In this document: one piece after another, positions 61,067 through 64,000 of the stretch
Numbering within the stretch: the first letter of the stretch is position 1
How the letters are laid out: every line of letters begins with the position of its first letter
Origin: Petrocella atlantisensis
GTDB lineage: Bacteria > Bacillota > Clostridia > Lachnospirales > Vallitaleaceae
Assembly: GCF_900538275.1 (NCBI RefSeq)
Contig: NZ_LR130778.1
Location: 682,001-746,000, forward strand
DNA: 64,000 bases
Direction: 5' to 3'
Program-made: the position numbers and the translations under genes
The notes under the pieces: model-generated
The model's input: the letters and a program-made list of their open reading frames with translations, nothing else
Told to the model about the DNA's origin: nothing
Database searches by the model: none

Positions 61067-61981
61067 ATGATGAAGCGATTAGGATTATTACCTTTGGCAC
61101 TAACCGGTGTCTATGGTATACTCAGTTATCATGTCTATAAAAATGTGACCAAGCCACAAATATTCACCCACGAAGAAGCCTATGATTATGACATACAACA
61201 AGGCAGTTATAATGCGGTGCTGATTCGTAGTATGCCAAAGGAAACCACCATTATTCCCTCCTCTTTTGGCTACGATTTATTTGCCTACTGGATTCCTTAT
61301 AAAGGTGCCACCAAAACGGTGATCCTAACACATGGTGTGACTTCTAACATTTATGGGGCTCTTAAATACTTCCAACTCTATTATGATCTAGGCTTTAACG
61401 TTCTCGCATACGACCATAGGAACCACGGTGAAAGCGGTGGTACAACCACCACCCACGGCTACTATGAGAAACATGATCTTGAAGATGTGGTTCGTTGGGT
61501 TAGACAAAAAGTAGGTTCTAATGCTATTATTGGTACGCATGGCGAATCCATGGGGGCTTCTATTGCATTACAACACATAGCCACTTATGATAACCTTGAT
61601 TTCGTCGTAGCTGACTGCCCTTACGAGGATTTATTTACCATCTTAAAATACCGAATGAAAGTTGAGCACAAGTTGCCCATCTGGTTAGGTTTGTATGGTG
61701 CATCCCTTATCAACAAACTGATGGGGCAAGGTTTTTATCATGATGTGTCTCCTGTCTCTGAAATAGAAGAGGTTCATACGCCTATCCTTTTTATCCACGG
61801 TAAAAAAGATCACTATATTCCTTTTGATCATTCTGTGAATTTATATGCGCACAAATTAGAGGGTATTCGAGAACTTTATTTATCAAAGAACGGTGATCAT
61901 GCAGATTCAATTATTGAAGACAATGCGCAGTATGTCGATGTAGTCTATGATTTTCTTAAGAAGATAGGTTTAAAGAAATAG
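61067..61981 (+). CDS. alpha/beta hydrolase, membrane-anchored
   Basis: A 304-residue hydrolase with an N-terminal hydrophobic anchor (LGLLPLALTGVYGILSYHVY). The fold signs are LTHGVTSN (oxyanion loop), the nucleophile elbow GTHGESMGAS (GxSxG), the acid in HGKKDHYIP and the His in NGDHAD, so the triad is complete. It resembles the YqkD/BEM46 type of serine hydrolases. Substrate unknown. ATG 61067 follows GGAGG by 6 bases; ATG 61070 is also possible. It is divergent from the TetR operon and 29 bp before the ArsR gene, possibly one transcript. Confidence 0.88.
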   Translation: MMKRLGLLPLALTGVYGILSYHVYKNVTKPQIFTHEEAYDYDIQQGSYNAVLIRSMPKETTIIPSSFGYDLFAYWIPYKGATKTVILTHGVTSNIYGALKYFQLYYDLGFNVLAYDHRNHGESGGTTTTHGYYEKHDLEDVVRWVRQKVGSNAIIGTHGESMGASIALQHIATYDNLDFVVADCPYEDLFTILKYRMKVEHKLPIWLGLYGASLINKLMGQGFYHDVSPVSEIEEVHTPILFIHGKKDHYIPFDHSVNLYAHKLEGIRELYLSKNGDHADSIIEDNAQYVDVVYDFLKKIGLKK

Positions 61982-62010
61982 TAACAATCAGAAACCAAGG
62001 AGGTAGATTC

Positions 62011-62358
62011 ATGCATCATTCAAAATGTTGTGCCGATGAGGGCTTTGTTGACCAAGTAAAAGAGGCCCTCGAATTGCCGGATACCTTAGATGCCTTAGGT
62101 GATTTTTTCAAGATTTTCGGGGATGCAACAAGACTTAAGATACTCAGTGCCCTCCTTGAAGGCGAGATGTGTGTCGGAACCATTACAGAGGTCCTCGAAA
62201 TGACCCAGTCTTCAGTATCACACCAGTTGCGCACACTAAAAAGGGCAAGACTTATTAAATCAAGAAAAGAGGGCAAATGGGTTTATTACAGTATTAATGA
62301 TGAACACGTACAAATCATATATGAAATGGGCCTTAGTCACATTAAAGAAAGTGACTAA
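62011..62358 (+). CDS. ArsR/SmtB-family metal-type regulator
   Basis: A 115-residue winged-helix repressor. The recognition helix is in QSSVSHQLRTLKRARLIKS and the wing in REGKWVYYSIND. Possible metal ligands are an N-terminal HHSKCC, a Cys in EMCVGTI (where ArsR has ELCVC) and His in NDEHVQ and LSHIKESD. This layout recalls the Zn/Cd/Pb sensors CadC and SmtB more than ArsR itself. No metal-efflux gene is adjacent in the window. AAGGAGG precedes ATG 62011. The stop codon lies inside the terminator. Confidence 0.9.
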   Translation: MHHSKCCADEGFVDQVKEALELPDTLDALGDFFKIFGDATRLKILSALLEGEMCVGTITEVLEMTQSSVSHQLRTLKRARLIKSRKEGKWVYYSINDEHVQIIYEMGLSHIKESD

Positions 62359-62370
62359 AGCCCATTTTCT
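62326..62370 (+). terminator. terminator overlapping the arsR-type stop codon
   Basis: A 15-bp inverted repeat with one mismatch (62326-62340 with 62351-62365), then TTTTCTTG. It includes the last codons and TAA of the gene. Confidence 0.8.
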
Positions 62371-62409
62371 TGTATATTGAAAAGTAGAACTTTCTACTAT
62401 TAAAAACAA

Positions 62410-64000
62410 TTAATCCACACCACCACTTGAACCACCAGAACCGCCACCGGCATCACTGCCACCGGAGGAAAAGCCGCCACCGCCACCTTTGGATGCGGCT
62501 TTTTGAGCGATGTTCACTGTATCTCTCATGGCTTCACTCATTGTTTTTCCAATATCATTAAAACCTTCAAAGTTATTATAATCTCTATTATAATAAGCTA
62601 AATACAAAAGCCTTGAATCATAACCCACATCAGCAAGCTGGGGATACCTGGCATACAATTGCTTAAGCAGTTTGCCTGCTACACCTAGAACGGTTGCGTA
62701 AACGAGGTATTTTTCCCACATAAACAATTCCGGTAATTCTTTTTGCTCAAAGGTCGTAAAGTCTGAGAGAAAACCCTTAAAAGCCTGCCATAAGGCTAAC
62801 TCATTTTCTCCTTTTTGGGTTAAGAGCTTTTTGGTTTTACCGCCAAATATAATCGTAATCATAAACCCAATAACACTGGCAATGGATATGTAATATATAG
62901 GTGAATGCTCTAAAGCCTTCACCTGACTCACCAAAATCATGGGTACAATCATCAAGACAACATAGAGCAAAACATAGGTCGTTACACTCTTTGGTAATAC
63001 ATTACGTTTTGTTTCAATAAAACCTCTGCTACTGATTTTCTTACTAACCTTACTTTCAAAATCCAGATAAAAGCCAAAAGCTTCGCTGTTTAACTTTTTA
63101 TTCGAACAATATTTTTTTATGCCTTTTAACGTGACCGTTCCTGTCCCACCACCTACAGTGATAAAAATAAATTCCATCACTGTTTTTTCATGGGGTGCTA
63201 ACCCATCCCACTGGGTCAGCAAATTGGTGAAAACCGTATCTCTTTTGTTACCAAAAGTAGATGCTTCTTCTGTAATCGTGGCATATATCGCCTTTTTATG
63301 GATCAAGTCCAACAACGTAGCTGATATCTGATTAGAAGTATTTTCCTTGCCGCTATAATAATGCATCAGTCGATCTAATTCTGCCGGATAGATGTTCGAA
63401 GGTAGATCCCTGTAATAGCTCGGTGCCAATTCAGGCTTGTATCGCTTAAGTTTACTATGATATCTAAGTAGTGTGCTTATAGGTAGAAGAATGATTATGC
63501 CGGATACTATAATAGCTAGGAGGTTAACAATACCATTGATTCTTCTTTCTTTTGTACTTTTTTCTGCAGCCTCATTCTCCATATCGCGAAGGGCTTCGTA
63601 ACGGTCTTGATCTACACGTAAATGTTCGCCATAAATAACACCTACCGGCATTAGAAAACGTGCTTCAATAAATTCTCCAGATGGTACATTGTTTATCTGA
63701 AGCTGAACCTTACGATGATCTACAAAAGATATATCACCACCACTGGGCCCATGAGCCCAGATCTCTGTGTTGTCTGCATTGGCTCCTTCAGGCAGATGAA
63801 CTGTTACCGATAGATTCTTAATCTTGTACACATTGCTGCTGCTGACGTATTTATGAAAATAGTCCACACAATCATTATAGATTGTAGCCACTTCCGGAAT
63901 AAGATATGTAATCTTAAAAGTTTTTGTTGTTTTTTCATCGACCCTATAATACCACTCAACCCTTGTTCCACTTCCTGAAGGTTGAACGGCGTAGTAACCT
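62410..64000 (-). CDS. DUF2207 membrane protein (5' truncated by window)
   Basis: The frame stays open to the window edge, so the N-terminus and signal peptide are missing. About 530 residues are visible. The start of the visible part (EWYYRVDEKTTKTFKITY) is the extracellular DUF2207 beta domain. Three helices follow (about NGIVNLLAIIVSGIIILLP, VTTYVLLYVVLMIVPMILV, YYISIASVIGFMITIIFG), with cytoplasmic helical parts between. The tail is Gly/Ser-rich (GGGGGFSSGGSDAGGGSGG). Function unknown in the family. An in-frame GTG at 63891 is not the start, because the conserved domain continues upstream of it. Confidence 0.88.
   Translation of the reverse strand, partial: GYYAVQPSGSGTRVEWYYRVDEKTTKTFKITYLIPEVATIYNDCVDYFHKYVSSSNVYKIKNLSVTVHLPEGANADNTEIWAHGPSGGDISFVDHRKVQLQINNVPSGEFIEARFLMPVGVIYGEHLRVDQDRYEALRDMENEAAEKSTKERRINGIVNLLAIIVSGIIILLPISTLLRYHSKLKRYKPELAPSYYRDLPSNIYPAELDRLMHYYSGKENTSNQISATLLDLIHKKAIYATITEEASTFGNKRDTVFTNLLTQWDGLAPHEKTVMEFIFITVGGGTGTVTLKGIKKYCSNKKLNSEAFGFYLDFESKVSKKISSRGFIETKRNVLPKSVTTYVLLYVVLMIVPMILVSQVKALEHSPIYYISIASVIGFMITIIFGGKTKKLLTQKGENELALWQAFKGFLSDFTTFEQKELPELFMWEKYLVYATVLGVAGKLLKQLYARYPQLADVGYDSRLLYLAYYNRDYNNFEGFNDIGKTMSEAMRDTVNIAQKAASKGGGGGFSSGGSDAGGGSGGSSGGVD

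Noticed and set aside
1-64000. CRISPR array, tRNA, rRNA or intact insertion sequence
   Set aside because: No regularly spaced 25-40 bp repeats, no tRNA cloverleaf with a T-arm GTTCRA match that I could close, and no transposase-like protein. Repeats R1-R3 lack a coding gene.

Overview
The window is a low-GC, gene-dense bacterial chromosome segment. Gene style (strong AGGAGG ribosome sites, ATP-cone class II RNR, PHP-type DnaE, clostridial PBP1A tail, CpsB-type phosphatase, LPxTG surface protein, SARP-like regulator in a Firmicute) points to an anaerobic, Gram-positive, motile member of the Clostridia, most like Lachnospirales/Vallitaleaceae relatives. That placement is inference; there is no rRNA here. 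I see no tRNA, rRNA, CRISPR array, phage or intact transposase gene.

Layout. 0-4.4 kb: end of a class A PBP, then a CheY-like regulator and a large membrane kinase that combines Hpt, CheA-type ATPase and CheX-like phosphatase domains. 4.4-12.4 kb: argS, cvfB, a small-RNA candidate, adenosylcobalamin-dependent ribonucleotide reductase, RarD and a split permease. 12.4-19.8 kb: an EAL protein, then a cysteine-free alpha-2-macroglobulin overlapping an exported MEMO-like protein. 19.8-22.9 kb: LysR regulator divergent from leuCD. 22.9-23.6 kb: two large, folded, gene-free repeat elements. 23.6-33.4 kb: an 11-gene cobalamin operon behind a B12 riboswitch, ordered cbiP-cbiB-cobD-cobU-cobS-cobC-cblT-cblS-btuFCD. 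It finishes B12 from cobinamide/cobyrate and alpha-ribazole and uses CblT/CblS instead of CobT. The PduO-type adenosyltransferase at 39.7 kb and the B12-dependent RNR at 7.9 kb belong to the same economy.

33.4-42.9 kb: GNAT enzyme, zinc-ribbon membrane protein, pfkA, dnaE, a LiaF-like protein and two GGDEF proteins. 43-45.8 kb: DeoR regulator with an unusual insert, galE, CpsB-type phosphatase and a 20-codon remnant of a sugar-nucleotide SDR. 46-52.3 kb: an unrecognised membrane protein, a PAS-GGDEF cyclase, an orphan trpB and an MCP. 55.8-60.9 kb: TetR-controlled MacB-type efflux operon. 61-64 kb: alpha/beta hydrolase, ArsR regulator and a DUF2207 protein running off the edge.

The best candidate for an undescribed system is at 52.3-55.7 kb. 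A SARP-type regulator (winged helix, BTAD, degenerate GGDEF-like tail) is followed by two paralogous small proteins and a sortase-anchored, Asp-rich surface protein. Both promoters in front of the small genes carry heptamers (TGTAACA x2; TGTCACA x4, one degenerate) at an exact 11-bp period, the last one ending 9 bp before the -10 box. This is the operator geometry known for actinobacterial SARPs. The regulator's own leader carries a terminator-like hairpin just before its start codon.

Three families of palindromic, multi-hairpin repeats recur between genes (4551/47168; 23004/34880/55727; 23334).
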